The notes: generated by a model from the sequence alone, not told the origin. DNA of 64,000 nucleotides from an uncultured Holophagaceae bacterium (GCA_903857495.1 CAIOFF010000042.1:1-64000); one strand, 5' to 3'. Positions 34,728 to 43,951 are shown, counted from the first letter of the stretch. Translations and numbers: made by a program.

Positions 34728-35273
34728 ATGGCAGTCGTTACCATTAAATCCCCCAATCTTTCTTCCGACCAGAAGTCACGTATTGGCGAGCGGATCATCA
34801 CAGCCCTCCAGAATGAAGGTCTGGCCCCCGGGTCGGTAGTGGTGTTCTTCCAGGCCGAGCGCGGCGACATGTATCTGGATGGCCTGCTCGTCGAGGCCCA
34901 GAGCACCCCGGCTACCCCCAGCCCCCAGGCCCCTGCGCCCAAGGCGTCTGTGGCCGCTCCGGCCGCCGAGTCCGCCCCCGCCTTCAAGACCAAAGCCCGC
35001 CGCTCCAAGCCCGAGCTCGAGGACCTGAAGAACCTGCTGAGCGAGGCCCTGCAGGCCAAGGGCTCCCTGAGCAGCTTCGAGGCCCAGGAGGCCCTGGGCC
35101 TGAAGGAATGCGACTGGGCTCCGGCCACCCTGCGGCGCCTGTTCACGGAGCTGGAAGAGTCCGAACAGATCGCCAAGAGTGGCCAGAAGCGCGGAACCCG
35201 CTACGTCTGGAAGGGAGTTCCCAGCCCCCAGAGCGTGCCCCAGGTCAAGCTCGTGAAGGCCGAAGAGGCCTGA
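34728..35273 (+). CDS. Tautomerase-like N terminus joined to a winged-helix-like C terminus
   Basis: A 181-residue protein. Residues 1-50 (MAVVTIKSPNLSS..., RIGERIITALQNEG, VVVFFQAER) resemble one subunit of the 4-oxalocrotonate tautomerase fold, but the catalytic N-terminal proline is replaced by alanine. A Pro/Ala-rich linker (about 65-90) leads to a helical region (SSFEAQEALGL, APATLRRLFTELEES) with TRYVWKG, which fits a winged helix or DNA-binding wing. The start at 34728 follows TGGAG. The family is not recognised with certainty; both domain assignments are inferences. Confidence 0.55.
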   Translation: MAVVTIKSPNLSSDQKSRIGERIITALQNEGLAPGSVVVFFQAERGDMYLDGLLVEAQSTPATPSPQAPAPKASVAAPAAESAPAFKTKARRSKPELEDLKNLLSEALQAKGSLSSFEAQEALGLKECDWAPATLRRLFTELEESEQIAKSGQKRGTRYVWKGVPSPQSVPQVKLVKAEEA

Positions 35274-35300
35274 GCCCCAGGCGTCTGCCACACTGGGCCC

Positions 35301-36014
35301 ATGGACTGGTTCGTCCGGGATTTCGACCATCCCGCCTACTTCACCATCTACGCAGACAAGGCTGAGGAGGCGGCGCAGGAGGGCCCTGCCCTGGCTGCCC
35401 TGCTGGACCTGCCCGCCGGGTGCCGGGTGCTGGATCTCCCCTGTGGGTGGGGGCGGCTGAATCCCCACCTGAGAGACCGGGGCCTGCAGGTCATCGGCGG
35501 CGACCTGAGCCCCCTGAACCTGGCCCGGCACCACAGCACCCAGCCGACGCCCCTGGTCCGGCTGGACCTCCGGGCCCTGCCCTTCAGGGACGCCGCGGCT
35601 GAGGGCGTGTTCTGCGCCTACACCAGCTGGGGCTACTTCGCCACCGAGGCTGAGAACCTCCACCAGCTGACCGAGTTTGCCCGGGTGCTGCGGCCCGACG
35701 GTGTGCTGCTCCTGGATCTTGCGGGGCGCTCCCGCCTCCAGGCGAGCGTGGCCGAGGTCGATGGCTACTGGATGGACTACCAGGAGGGCTACCAGGAACG
35801 GGTCACCTGGAGTCCCGACGGTCGCCGCATCATCACCGAGCGGCTCTGCCAAGGGGAGCGGTTCTGCCACGACATCTGGATCCCCACGGACCGGGAGGTC
35901 CGAACCGCCCTGAAGGCGGCGGGCTTCCAGGTGGCGCAGGCCTTCGGCGGCTTGGACGGGCGCCCCTGGGACGAGGCCGCGGACCGCTGGATCTACCGGG
36001 CGATCAAGCGCTGA
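35301..36014 (+). CDS. SAM-dependent methyltransferase (class I)
   Basis: A 237-residue protein. Motif I is CRVLDLPCGWGRLNPHL (about 41-57), followed by VIGGDLSPLNLA (motif II) and the acidic VRLDLRALPF loop. The substrate is unknown; the fold resembles small-molecule or ubiquinone-type methyltransferases. The last eleven bases overlap the convergent MFS gene. Confidence 0.82.
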   Translation: MDWFVRDFDHPAYFTIYADKAEEAAQEGPALAALLDLPAGCRVLDLPCGWGRLNPHLRDRGLQVIGGDLSPLNLARHHSTQPTPLVRLDLRALPFRDAAAEGVFCAYTSWGYFATEAENLHQLTEFARVLRPDGVLLLDLAGRSRLQASVAEVDGYWMDYQEGYQERVTWSPDGRRIITERLCQGERFCHDIWIPTDREVRTALKAAGFQVAQAFGGLDGRPWDEAADRWIYRAIKR

Positions 36015-37158
36015 CGCGACCCACGGCCAGCAGGTAGGCGGCGAAGCCCAGCCCACAGAGGCCCAGGGCGAGGGGCAGGCCCAGGGTCTGCACCAGGACC
36101 CCGCCCACCAGGGGTCCGATCATCAGCCCCACGGAGTAGGCGAGGTTCAGGATGGAGAAGGCGGAAGCAAAGCTCTGGCTGCCCTGCCGCTCCACCTGAT
36201 CGGCCACCGCGGGGCTGCAGGGACTCATGATGAAGCTGGCCGCGCTGCCCAGCCCCATCATCGCCAGCACCACCATCCAGAGCTTCGGCAGCAGGGCTGG
36301 CAGCGGTAGCAGCAGCGGGGTGAGGACCAGTCCCATGCGCAGGACCCTGGCCCGGCCGATGCGGTCGGACAGGCGTCCCATCAGGGGTGACGTGAAGGTG
36401 TGGGCGAGGGCCATGGCCGCAAAGCAGAGACCGATGCCCGAAGGGCCGAGGCCCAGCCGGTGGTCCATGTCCAGCGGGACCGTCGACTCCAGCAGGCCCC
36501 ACAGGCACGAGCCCAAGGCCATGGCCCCGGCAAAGACCCGGATCACCGGATTGGCCAGCAGCTGGCGGAAGGGCAGGCGCTCACCCCGGTAAGGCTCGAC
36601 CTCCGGCAGCAGGAAGGCCCGGCCGGCGGCGTCCAGGGCCACCAGCCCCGCGCCTAGGAGGAAGGGCGCCGCAGGTCCCGCATGCTGAGCCAGGAAGCCC
36701 GAGAGGGGCGGCCCGATCAGCACGCCCAGGTTGGCGGCGGCGAAGGCTGTGCCCATGGCGCGTCCCCTGGATTCGGCAGGGAAGTGGTCCGCCAGCAGCG
36801 CCATGCCCGGCAGCCAGGTGGCCGCGCCCGCAACCCCCTGGCAGAACCGCGCCAGCACCAGCAGCCAATAATGGTTCGACACCGCGAACACCAGGGTGGT
36901 CACAGCCAGACCCGCCAGACCCCAGAGCATGGGCAGCCGCCGGCCGTAGCGGTCCGTGAGCACCGCCACCGGGAAGGTGGCCAGCAGCAGGGCCACGGCG
37001 TAGCTGCCGAAGAGCACCCCGACTTGCATCGGGTTGAGGTGCAGGTCCCGCGCATAGTGCGGCAGCAGCGGCACCAGCAGGTAGTAGAGGAGCATGTCCA
37101 CATGGAACGCGAGCGCCGTCACCAGCAGGGCGGCAGTCTGGGACGAGGGGCGGCGCAT
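36004..37158 (-). CDS. MFS transporter (DHA1-like)
   Basis: A 384-residue inner-membrane protein with about twelve helices. Motif A is visible as TDRYGRRLPMLWG after TM2 and again as GRLSDRIGRARVLR in the second half. Probably a drug or metabolite exporter; substrate unknown. The ribosome site before the ATG is weak (TAGGGG). The end overlaps the methyltransferase end. Confidence 0.85.
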   Translation of the reverse strand: MRRPSSQTAALLVTALAFHVDMLLYYLLVPLLPHYARDLHLNPMQVGVLFGSYAVALLLATFPVAVLTDRYGRRLPMLWGLAGLAVTTLVFAVSNHYWLLVLARFCQGVAGAATWLPGMALLADHFPAESRGRAMGTAFAAANLGVLIGPPLSGFLAQHAGPAAPFLLGAGLVALDAAGRAFLLPEVEPYRGERLPFRQLLANPVIRVFAGAMALGSCLWGLLESTVPLDMDHRLGLGPSGIGLCFAAMALAHTFTSPLMGRLSDRIGRARVLRMGLVLTPLLLPLPALLPKLWMVVLAMMGLGSAASFIMSPCSPAVADQVERQGSQSFASAFSILNLAYSVGLMIGPLVGGVLVQTLGLPLALGLCGLGFAAYLLAVGRVSA

Positions 37159-37352
37159 CCCCTACTATGAGCCAGTCCCCGGAGGCGCGCAGCGGAGCGA
37201 CCCCCACAGGGAGGGAGAAAGCGCACCCCGGCTCCGCCGGGCTGCACGCGGGGGTCCGGGGGGAGGCTCCGGGTCCGCGAGCCCGAAGGGCGAGTGGGAG
37301 CCACGCGAGGCGTGGCGATCCCTGGAGGCGCGCAGCGAGGAACCCCCGCAGG
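37159..37352. repeat. Direct repeat between the MFS gene and rnpB
   Basis: No gene is seen. GGAGGCGCGCAGCGGAGCGA (from 37181) and GGAGGCGCGCAGCGAGGAA (from 37324) are direct copies of about 29 bases, 143 bases apart, each followed by CCCCC(A/G)CAGG. The interval is GC-rich with several small hairpins. Confidence 0.55.
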
Positions 37353-37383
37353 ACATAAGCACGGCCCCCTTGCGGAGGCCGTG
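37353..37383 (-). terminator. Probable rnpB terminator hairpin
   Basis: On the minus strand, CACGGCC and GGCCGTG (37383-37377 and 37366-37360) pair around a TCCGCAAGGG loop region just after the RNase P RNA end and are followed by CTTAT. Its left arm overlaps the last P1 bases. Confidence 0.5.
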
Positions 37384-37740
37384 GTGGATCGGTAAGCCGG
37401 GTTCTGTCGTGGAGCGTCATTCCTCTGGGATGAATGTCACCACCCACCTCGTGCGACCTACCCGCCGGCTCGGTCGGGTCAACCCTCGCCGCTTGCGCGG
37501 TGCGCCGGCCTATTTGGTCTTGCTCCCTGGGGGGTTTGCCATGCCCGTCCTGTTGCCAGTCCGGCGGTGGGCTCTTACCCCACCGTTTCACCCTTACCTG
37601 ATCCGCTTGCGCGGCCATCGGCGGTTTGTTCTCTGTTGCACTTTCCGTCGGGTCACCCCGCCCTGGTGTTACCAGGCCCAGCACCCTATGGAGCCCGGAC
37701 TTTCCTCTGGCCTTGCGGCCAGCGACGCCCTGATCCACCC
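37381..37740 (-). ncRNA. rnpB: RNase P RNA, bacterial type A
   Basis: About 360 bases on the minus strand. The conserved core is clear: GAGGAAAGTCCGGGCTCCAT near the 5' end, then AGTGCAACAGAGA and CAAACCGCC, GCAAGCGGATCAGGTAAGGG with TGAAA, and the 3' end CGACAGAACCCGGCTTACC. P1 forms between GTGGATC at the 5' end and GATCCAC at the 3' end, which sets the boundaries. It is the catalytic RNA that trims tRNA 5' leaders. Long reading frames crossing it are spurious. Confidence 0.95.
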
Positions 37741-37775
37741 GACCACGGTAGCACGCGACCCCGGGCGCCCGGCGC

Positions 37776-40343
37776 TCAGGGGTTGGGCAGCGGCATGACC
37801 CAGCCTTCCCGCTGGAGGTCTTCCAGGAGGGTCCAGGCCGCCTGATAGGGATCTCCGGAGGCGCCGCCCAGGACCTCATCCCGCAGCCGGGCCTGGTAGG
37901 GGATGAGGTCCGGGTGGAAGGCGCCCGCCAGGCCCGCGTCCTCCTGGAAGAGGCGCAGGAGCAGCGCTTCGGGGTGGGCATGGCCGATGCCCACGACGCA
38001 GAGGGCGACGCCGTCGTCGCCTTCCCCGGCGCCCGCCGCCTGCAGCCGATCCCGATAGGGCTCCAGCAGGGCGGCATCCGCCCCAAGTCCCATGCAGCGC
38101 ACGGCCACCGGCGCCGCCAGGCGATCTGGCACCGGACCTTCCTGGGCCTGCGGGCAGAGAAGACGGGTCCCATCGTGGGGCAGCCAGGGGAGGAACCGCT
38201 CATGGTCAGGGTCGTCTCGTACCCAGTGATGCAGCAGGTTCAGGCAGGGATGGTGCAGGCCAGCGCCGGGTCCCACCCACAGCAGACACTGGACCTCCTG
38301 ACGGTGGCTTGCGGGCTCGCGGAGCCCCTTCTCCCAGGACGCTGCCTCCACCTCAAGTTCCGTCCCCAGTCCCGCCAGGAAGTCCGGAAGCGCGGGGTAG
38401 GGAGAAGGCAGCTGGAGCTCGACGCCTTCCGGCCGGATGCGAATGGCCAGCCCCGGGAAGCAGGCTGGCAGGGGCCCAGCCTTCAGAGTCTCCAGCAAGG
38501 TGAGCCGGTGACCTTCCTTCTGCAGGGACCGCTGCAGCTGGAACTGCCAGACTTGGCCGACCGCATCGCAGGACCAGGCTTCCAGCGCCGAGGGCTCGGC
38601 CCGACCCAGAGCATCCTGCTCCAGGAGCAGGAGCCAGAGCCTTCCCTCGGCATCCCTGCGCCCCGCAGGACCTGGCGCGACCCGCTTGGCCCTCGCCAGG
38701 CGAACCCGCCGCTGCGCCCGCGCCCAGGCAACCCGGTGCCAGACCGTGTCGGACGCCTCCCGACCAAGGATTCCGCGCGCCAGGCCCCCGGAAGTGAGCC
38801 GTTGGTAGGCCTCGCTGCGGCGGACCGTCTGGTGCCGGGCGAGGATGGCCCAGATCTCGTCCATGTTCGCTTCGCTGATGCGCGCCAGTTCCTCGCCGAC
38901 CCCGCCCAGATGGCTGGCCGCCCGCGCCAGCCGCTTCTGTTCAGGAACCAGCTTGGCCTCCACCCCCCACTGGCGGCCATGGGCCGATTCCAGTGCCGCG
39001 GCGCGCTCGCCAACCTCGCGGAGGGACAGCTCCGCGCGCTCGCTGGCCTGCCGGACCTGATCCACCAGCCCGAGGTGATTCTCCAGGGAGCGCTCCAGGT
39101 CATGGCTCTGCGCATCCAGGTGGCTCGCCATGCGGAGGAGCTCATGGGTGCAGGCGAGCATCTTCACCGTGACTTCCTGGAGATCCCATAGGCTCGTGGT
39201 CTCCCGCTCAAGTCCCTGCTGATGGCGGTTCAGGGCCTGCTCCAGCTCAGAGGCGCCCTGGGCCGTCTGGTCCGCCAGGGACCGGAGCCGAGTCCCGATG
39301 GCCGCCAGGCCGGCGCTGCCTCCGCCCTGCTGGGCCAGGATCGCCGCGTTCACCGCGAGCAGGCCCGTCTGATGAGCCACCTGGTCCAGACCCTTCAGAT
39401 TCGCCTGGGCCCCACTGAAGGCGCGGATGCGCTGCTGGGCCTCCTCCCGGAAGGTCTCGATCCGTCGGCTCAGCGCCTCGGTCTGGTCCCGGACCCCGTC
39501 CGCGGCCTGCCGGAACCGCACGAAGGACTCCTGGCGGGCCTGGGTCTCCTCCAGCAGCCGGGGGGTGTGGGCCACCAGGCCCCGCATGGCCAGGGTCAGG
39601 TGCGCCCCCTGCCGAAGTCCGGTGTCGGCAAGGCTCCCCAGCGCGTCCTCTTCCCGCCGCAGCCGGGGAAAGGTGTCCCGCAGCTCCTCCAGGTGCACCT
39701 CGAAGTGCTCCAGGCCCGCGCAGACCTGCCCCAGGGTGGCGCGGAAGGCCTGCCCCTGCAGCCGGTGCTGGTCGGCCCTGAGCCTCTGGTTCAGCTCGAC
39801 GTGGTCAGGGTGGGTGCCGCCTTCCAGGGCTGCCTTGAGTTCCTGGCCGAGGGCCTCCAGGCGGGCCAGCCCCTGGGCGCGGTCGTTCCGCTCGACTCCG
39901 TGGCTCTGCGCCAGGCCTTCGAGCAGCTCGTCCAGCTCCCTCCAGTCGCGACCCATCGCTTGGTCCAGCCTGGCCAGCGCCTCCTGGGAGTGCCGGGTGT
40001 CGAGCAGGAGGAGATTCAGGGCCGCGGAGATCCTGCCGTCCGCAGCCCCCAGCCCAGCCGAAGATCCCGAGGGCTCCCGCTCCCCCAGCAGGATCCGCCG
40101 GACCCAGTCGCCCAGCAGGCCCTCCACCCGCAGCCCCCGCTGCCACTCCCACCAGTGCCGCCCGAGGCCGGCGAGAGCCACCGCCAGGCTCATCAGAAGG
40201 GTGGCTTCCAGAGGCTGAAGGGCGCTCCCGGATCGGAAGAGGAGGTAGGCCACCCCCGCGAGCAGGGGCAGCAGCGCCAGATCCATCTGGATCCGGGCCA
40301 CCACTGCGTGCTTCCAGAGAGCTTCCTTCCGATCCTCGGCCAT
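37776..40343 (-). CDS. Large coiled-coil protein with degenerate MCP-like signalling hairpin
   Basis: An 855-residue protein. Two hydrophobic helices near the N terminus (about 17-40 and 46-63) anchor it in the inner membrane. A long helical region follows (about 110-500). Around residue 325-350 VAHQTGLLAVNAAILAQQ resembles the chemoreceptor tip (the I-D-Q-T-N-L-L-A-L-N-A-A-I-E-A-A pattern), but the conserved Glu/Arg contacts to CheA/CheW are altered. The C-terminal 330 residues are unlike any domain I recognise. It has no periplasmic sensor domain. It may be a diverged signalling protein, or a scaffold. It lies 63 bases upstream of nothing on its own strand except rnpB downstream. Confidence 0.65.
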   Translation of the reverse strand: MAEDRKEALWKHAVVARIQMDLALLPLLAGVAYLLFRSGSALQPLEATLLMSLAVALAGLGRHWWEWQRGLRVEGLLGDWVRRILLGEREPSGSSAGLGAADGRISAALNLLLLDTRHSQEALARLDQAMGRDWRELDELLEGLAQSHGVERNDRAQGLARLEALGQELKAALEGGTHPDHVELNQRLRADQHRLQGQAFRATLGQVCAGLEHFEVHLEELRDTFPRLRREEDALGSLADTGLRQGAHLTLAMRGLVAHTPRLLEETQARQESFVRFRQAADGVRDQTEALSRRIETFREEAQQRIRAFSGAQANLKGLDQVAHQTGLLAVNAAILAQQGGGSAGLAAIGTRLRSLADQTAQGASELEQALNRHQQGLERETTSLWDLQEVTVKMLACTHELLRMASHLDAQSHDLERSLENHLGLVDQVRQASERAELSLREVGERAAALESAHGRQWGVEAKLVPEQKRLARAASHLGGVGEELARISEANMDEIWAILARHQTVRRSEAYQRLTSGGLARGILGREASDTVWHRVAWARAQRRVRLARAKRVAPGPAGRRDAEGRLWLLLLEQDALGRAEPSALEAWSCDAVGQVWQFQLQRSLQKEGHRLTLLETLKAGPLPACFPGLAIRIRPEGVELQLPSPYPALPDFLAGLGTELEVEAASWEKGLREPASHRQEVQCLLWVGPGAGLHHPCLNLLHHWVRDDPDHERFLPWLPHDGTRLLCPQAQEGPVPDRLAAPVAVRCMGLGADAALLEPYRDRLQAAGAGEGDDGVALCVVGIGHAHPEALLLRLFQEDAGLAGAFHPDLIPYQARLRDEVLGGASGDPYQAAWTLLEDLQREGWVMPLPNP

Positions 40344-40406
40344 GGAATCCCATCGGCCAGCTCCGGGCCAGAGGCAAGAATCAGAGCCCTGAGTCCGGAC
40401 CCGAGC

Positions 40407-41144
40407 TCAGACGGTGCGCCACAGCACGTCGTAGCTGCGCAGTCCGCCGCCCAGCTCCTGGAGGAGGCGGGCCCGCAGGAGCGCGGTCACCACCTGCTGG
40501 GCATCGTCCGCGGGGGTGACCCGGGGGGCTACCTCCGCCCCGCCGGTCCGCAGGCGCCGCAGGTGTTCCCGGCTGCCGACCGGGAGGGCCTCCTGGGGAT
40601 CCACCGGCGTGCAGGCCGTGCAGCACCAGCCCTGATCCGGGCTCAGCAGCGCCAGCGGAGCGGTGTCGTTGCCGCAGCGCCCGCAGACCCGGGGGTGCGG
40701 CAGCAGCCCCATGCAGTGGAGGAGCCAGTGCTCGGCATAGGCCAGGATGCCGAGGGCATTGTCCGGGTCGGCCTTGAGGGCCCGCCCGCAGGCGCTGAGC
40801 AGCCGGTAGAGGCGGTCGTCCTCCACGCCCTCCCGGGCCACGCGATCGAACAGGTCCGCCAGGCAGGCCATGACCAGGCTGCTCTCCAGGTGGCCCAGGG
40901 TCAGCGGGCTGAAGGCCAGCTCGCAGCGGGTGACCCGCTTCAGCTCAGCGTGTTCCTTGCCGAAGAAGCACACTCGGACCATGCCCAGGGGCTCGAAGGC
41001 GGCCACCCACTTGGCCGTGGGCTTCTTCACCCCCTTGGCGACCCCGGACATCCGCTCGCCATGCTCCGAGAGGAAGGACACTACGGCCCCGCCCTCAGCG
41101 TAGGGCACGGCTTTCAAGACGATGGCCGAGTAGGTCCGGATCAC
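40407..41144 (-). CDS. recO: DNA repair protein RecO
   Basis: A 245-residue protein with the OB-fold N terminus (RTYSAIVLKAVPYAEGGAVV) and a Cys4 zinc site CGRCG...CCTAC in the C-terminal half. RecO anneals single strands and loads RecA with RecR. The start is GTG at 41144, preceded by TGGAGGA; longer readings upstream lack a ribosome site. It lies upstream of the MCP-like gene in the same direction, 63 bases away. Confidence 0.9.
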   Translation of the reverse strand: MIRTYSAIVLKAVPYAEGGAVVSFLSEHGERMSGVAKGVKKPTAKWVAAFEPLGMVRVCFFGKEHAELKRVTRCELAFSPLTLGHLESSLVMACLADLFDRVAREGVEDDRLYRLLSACGRALKADPDNALGILAYAEHWLLHCMGLLPHPRVCGRCGNDTAPLALLSPDQGWCCTACTPVDPQEALPVGSREHLRRLRTGGAEVAPRVTPADDAQQVVTALLRARLLQELGGGLRSYDVLWRTV

Positions 41145-41229
41145 TCCTCCAGTCTGACCGCATTCAACCTGATCACCGGAACCGGGTCTGTCTGTTTGAG
41201 GGCCGCCCCCGCCCGCTCGAGGAGAACCC

Positions 41230-41676
41230 ATGAAGCCCCTGCTCTGGACCGCCCTGACCCTGACCCTCGCCGCCCTGCCCCTGGGAGCCCAGGCGGGTCC
41301 CCGCCGGGAGGGACCCCGCGCCGAGCGCATCGCCCAGGCGCTTCGCCTGACGGACGCCCAGAAGGCCAGCATCAAGGCCCTCCGCCTGAAGTACCAGCCC
41401 GACCTGCTCCGTCGCCGCGAGGCGGTCCAGCAGGCCCAGCAGGCGCTGCGGTCGGCCCTCCAGGATGTGGCCGCTCCCGAGGCCCAGCTGCGGCCCCTCT
41501 TTGACAAGGCCTCGGCCGCGCGCTTCGACCTGCTGCTGGCACGGCGGGCCCTGCAAAAGGAGACCCAGGCCCTCCTGACGCCCGAGCAGCGCCTCAAGGC
41601 CGCGGAGCTGCGCGGCTTTGCCCAGGGGCAGCTGCGTGAGCGCCTGCGCGGACTGCGCCAGGGTCCGGCCAACTGA
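41230..41676 (+). CDS. Spy/CpxP-like periplasmic protein
   Basis: A 148-residue exported protein (signal MKPLLWTALTLTLAALPLGAQA). It is helical and rich in Gln, Arg and Ala with LRLTDAQKASIKALRLK and LLTPEQRLKAAELR, two copies of the LTxxQ motif of the Spy/CpxP family of periplasmic chaperones and metal-stress sensors. The transglutaminase gene follows after 35 bases. Confidence 0.75.
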   Translation: MKPLLWTALTLTLAALPLGAQAGPRREGPRAERIAQALRLTDAQKASIKALRLKYQPDLLRRREAVQQAQQALRSALQDVAAPEAQLRPLFDKASAARFDLLLARRALQKETQALLTPEQRLKAAELRGFAQGQLRERLRGLRQGPAN

Positions 41677-41711
41677 GCCGATCCGGAGCCACCGGGCGAT
41701 AGACTGGGGGG

Positions 41712-43478
41712 ATGCGCGCATCCCCCCTTCTCCTGGTGTGCCTGACCCTGCTGGGTCAGGAGGCCCCCCCTCGGACCTTCCGCCAGTGGGTGGGCGACCT
41801 GGAAGTGGGCGGCTCAAGGCAGGAGCAGCGCCAGGATGGCCCCGTCCGCGAGCTGCGTTCCCACGAGTGGATGGCCATTTCCCGCCTGGGCCAGGAGATC
41901 AAGCAGGACCTGAGTGAGACCGCCCGCAAGGCGCTGGATGGCTCCCTGTCCTTCACCTGGCGGCTGCAGCTCAGCGCGGAGCCCTTCGAAGGGCGAGCCG
42001 AGTGGTCCCCCCGGGAGCCCGCGGTGCTGGCCATCCAGGCGGCCAACAGCCCGGCCCTAAAAAGAGACATCCCGGCGGGGGCGATCCTCTGGCCCGAGGA
42101 GCTGGAGTCCCGCCTGAAGGAAGCCGCGCGGACTGTCCAGCCCTTGCAGGCCACCACCTTCTCCTTCCCGATCCAGCAGTGGAGTGAGCTCCACTTGCGA
42201 CCCCAAGGCAAGGCACCCCTGCCCGGGTTCCCCGATGCCGTTCACTTCACCGGCGAGGAACGCCAGGGCGCGGCCAGCACGGCCGTGGAGGTCTGGATCT
42301 CGCCCACCGCCGGCGAGGTGCGGCATCAGGCCGAGCTGGGCGGCCTCCGGATGCTCAGCCAGCGGGCCGAGCTGCCCGCCCCGGTCTTCGCCAAGGGGGA
42401 GACCCAGGGCTTCTTCGAGCGCAGCCTGCAGAGGCTCCCGCCCCATCCCTTCCAGCCCTGGCTGCCGGAGCTGGCCCTGCGGCTCGAGGGCAAGCCCCAG
42501 GACCTGCCGGAAGACGCCCAGCAGACCCGGCTAGGCAAGTCCCGCTGGCGGCTGCGCCGGGCCGCGGCCCCCACGCGCCTGGAGGCGACCCAGCCCCCCG
42601 TCCAGGGCACCCCTCCCGCCGCCGAGGCCCGCTATCTGAGCCCGAGTTCCCTGGTGCCCTTCCAGGATCCCGCCTTCGACGGCCTGCTGCACCGCCTCGA
42701 CCTGCCCGCGGGCCTCTCGCGCTGGGAGCTGGCCCAGCGGGTGAACACCTTCGTCTTCGACTGGATCGTGGAGAAGGACTTCACCGTGGGCTTCGCCTCG
42801 GCCTTGGAGGTCTGCCATCACCCCCGGGGCGACTGCACCGAACACGGCGTGCTGGCCGTGGCCCTGCTGCGGCGGCTGGGCGTCCCAGCGCGCGGGGTCA
42901 CCGGCTGGGTGGCTCTGGGGGAGACCCTGGGGCTTCACTTCTGGGTGGAGGTGCGGCTGAGAGAGCGCTGGGTCCCCCTGGATCCCACCTTCGACCAGGC
43001 CCCGGCCTCGGCCTTCCGCATCAAGCTGGGGGACACGGACCTGGCCGACCTGGGCAGCGTCGGCTGGGAGAGCGCCGCCTCAGCCTTCTCGGGAGCGCGC
43101 TGGATTCCCGAGCGGGAAGGTAGTCGCCCCTATGGCGAGGGCATCACCGCCAAGGGCGACCTGGTCTCCGGTGCCGCCGGGATGCAGCTGCGGCTGCCGG
43201 GCGGGCGCTGGACGTATAAGGCTGGCCAGCTCCAGTTGCGCACGGGAACCGGGGGTCCCTGGGAGGTCCAGACCGTGACCCATCCGGGCGAAGCCCAGAC
43301 TCGGCTATTCAGGCACCTGGCAGGGGCGCACTCTCAGCGGTCGGGCTGGTGGCATCCCAGCCGGAGGCTCCTGTGGATGGACCTGGGCGGGGGCCGCTGG
43401 CTGCAGCTTGAGGGTGTCTCGGAGACCGAGGCTTTTGACCTGCTGGATCAGCTGCTGGTGCCAGTCAGCTCCTCCTGA
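41712..43478 (+). CDS. Transglutaminase-like exported protein
   Basis: A 588-residue protein with a short signal (MRASPLLLVCLTLLGQ). The transglutaminase core is in the C-terminal half: Cys375 in GDCTEHG, His409 in LHFWVEV and Asp424 in PLDPTFD form the catalytic triad with usual spacing. The first 300 residues form an unrecognised domain, as in other bacterial members. It may act as a periplasmic peptidase or crosslinker. Its last 31 bases overlap the convergent MarR-family gene. Confidence 0.85.
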   Translation: MRASPLLLVCLTLLGQEAPPRTFRQWVGDLEVGGSRQEQRQDGPVRELRSHEWMAISRLGQEIKQDLSETARKALDGSLSFTWRLQLSAEPFEGRAEWSPREPAVLAIQAANSPALKRDIPAGAILWPEELESRLKEAARTVQPLQATTFSFPIQQWSELHLRPQGKAPLPGFPDAVHFTGEERQGAASTAVEVWISPTAGEVRHQAELGGLRMLSQRAELPAPVFAKGETQGFFERSLQRLPPHPFQPWLPELALRLEGKPQDLPEDAQQTRLGKSRWRLRRAAAPTRLEATQPPVQGTPPAAEARYLSPSSLVPFQDPAFDGLLHRLDLPAGLSRWELAQRVNTFVFDWIVEKDFTVGFASALEVCHHPRGDCTEHGVLAVALLRRLGVPARGVTGWVALGETLGLHFWVEVRLRERWVPLDPTFDQAPASAFRIKLGDTDLADLGSVGWESAASAFSGARWIPEREGSRPYGEGITAKGDLVSGAAGMQLRLPGGRWTYKAGQLQLRTGTGGPWEVQTVTHPGEAQTRLFRHLAGAHSQRSGWWHPSRRLLWMDLGGGRWLQLEGVSETEAFDLLDQLLVPVSSS

Positions 43479-43951
43479 AGCCCCCCCTGCCGACCGCAGT
43501 GCTCCCGCAGGCGCTCCAGCTGCTCGGCCATGGCCAGGCACTCGGCCTCATCGCAGCAGCTGGTGAGGCGCACCGCCATGTCATGCACGGGCTCGTCCAG
43601 GCGCTCCATGAGGCGGCGTCCCTTGGGGCTGATCACGACCCGGCTCACCCGCCGGTCCTTGGGGTCCGCCACGCGCTTGAGCAGGCCCTGGACTTCCAGG
43701 CGATCCACCAGGCGCGTCACGTTCGCGAAGCGGTAGATCATGCGCCGCTCGATCTCATAGATCGGGTGGCCCTTGGTCGGTCCGCCCCGCACGATGCGCA
43801 GGACGTTGTACTGCTGGATGGTAAGCCCGTGCGCCTCGAAGAGCCGCTCCTGGACCCGCACCACCGCCTCCCGGGTGAGCATCAGCTGAAGCATCAGCTG
43901 CACCCCCGGAGCGGGGAGCCGGGACATCTGGAGTTCTTCCTGTAGGGACAT
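43448..43951 (-). CDS. MarR-family transcriptional regulator
   Basis: A 167-residue winged-helix regulator. LTIQQYNVLRIVRG, IYEIERRMIYRFANVTRLVDRLE and LLKRVADPKDRRVSRVVISPKG are the recognition helix and wing with the DxRxxxV motif of MarR proteins. It probably represses the neighbouring divergent ABC-F gene or itself. The start at 43951 (MSLQEELQ) follows weak AGG. Long upstream in-frame extension is antisense to the ABC-F gene and is not real. Confidence 0.85.
   Translation of the reverse strand: MSLQEELQMSRLPAPGVQLMLQLMLTREAVVRVQERLFEAHGLTIQQYNVLRIVRGGPTKGHPIYEIERRMIYRFANVTRLVDRLEVQGLLKRVADPKDRRVSRVVISPKGRRLMERLDEPVHDMAVRLTSCCDEAECLAMAEQLERLREHCGRQGGLQEELTGTSS

Noticed and set aside
36581-38203. 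Minus-strand 540-codon frame across the MFS gene, rnpB and the MCP-like gene
   Set aside because: It crosses the RNase P RNA gene and two real genes in other frames.
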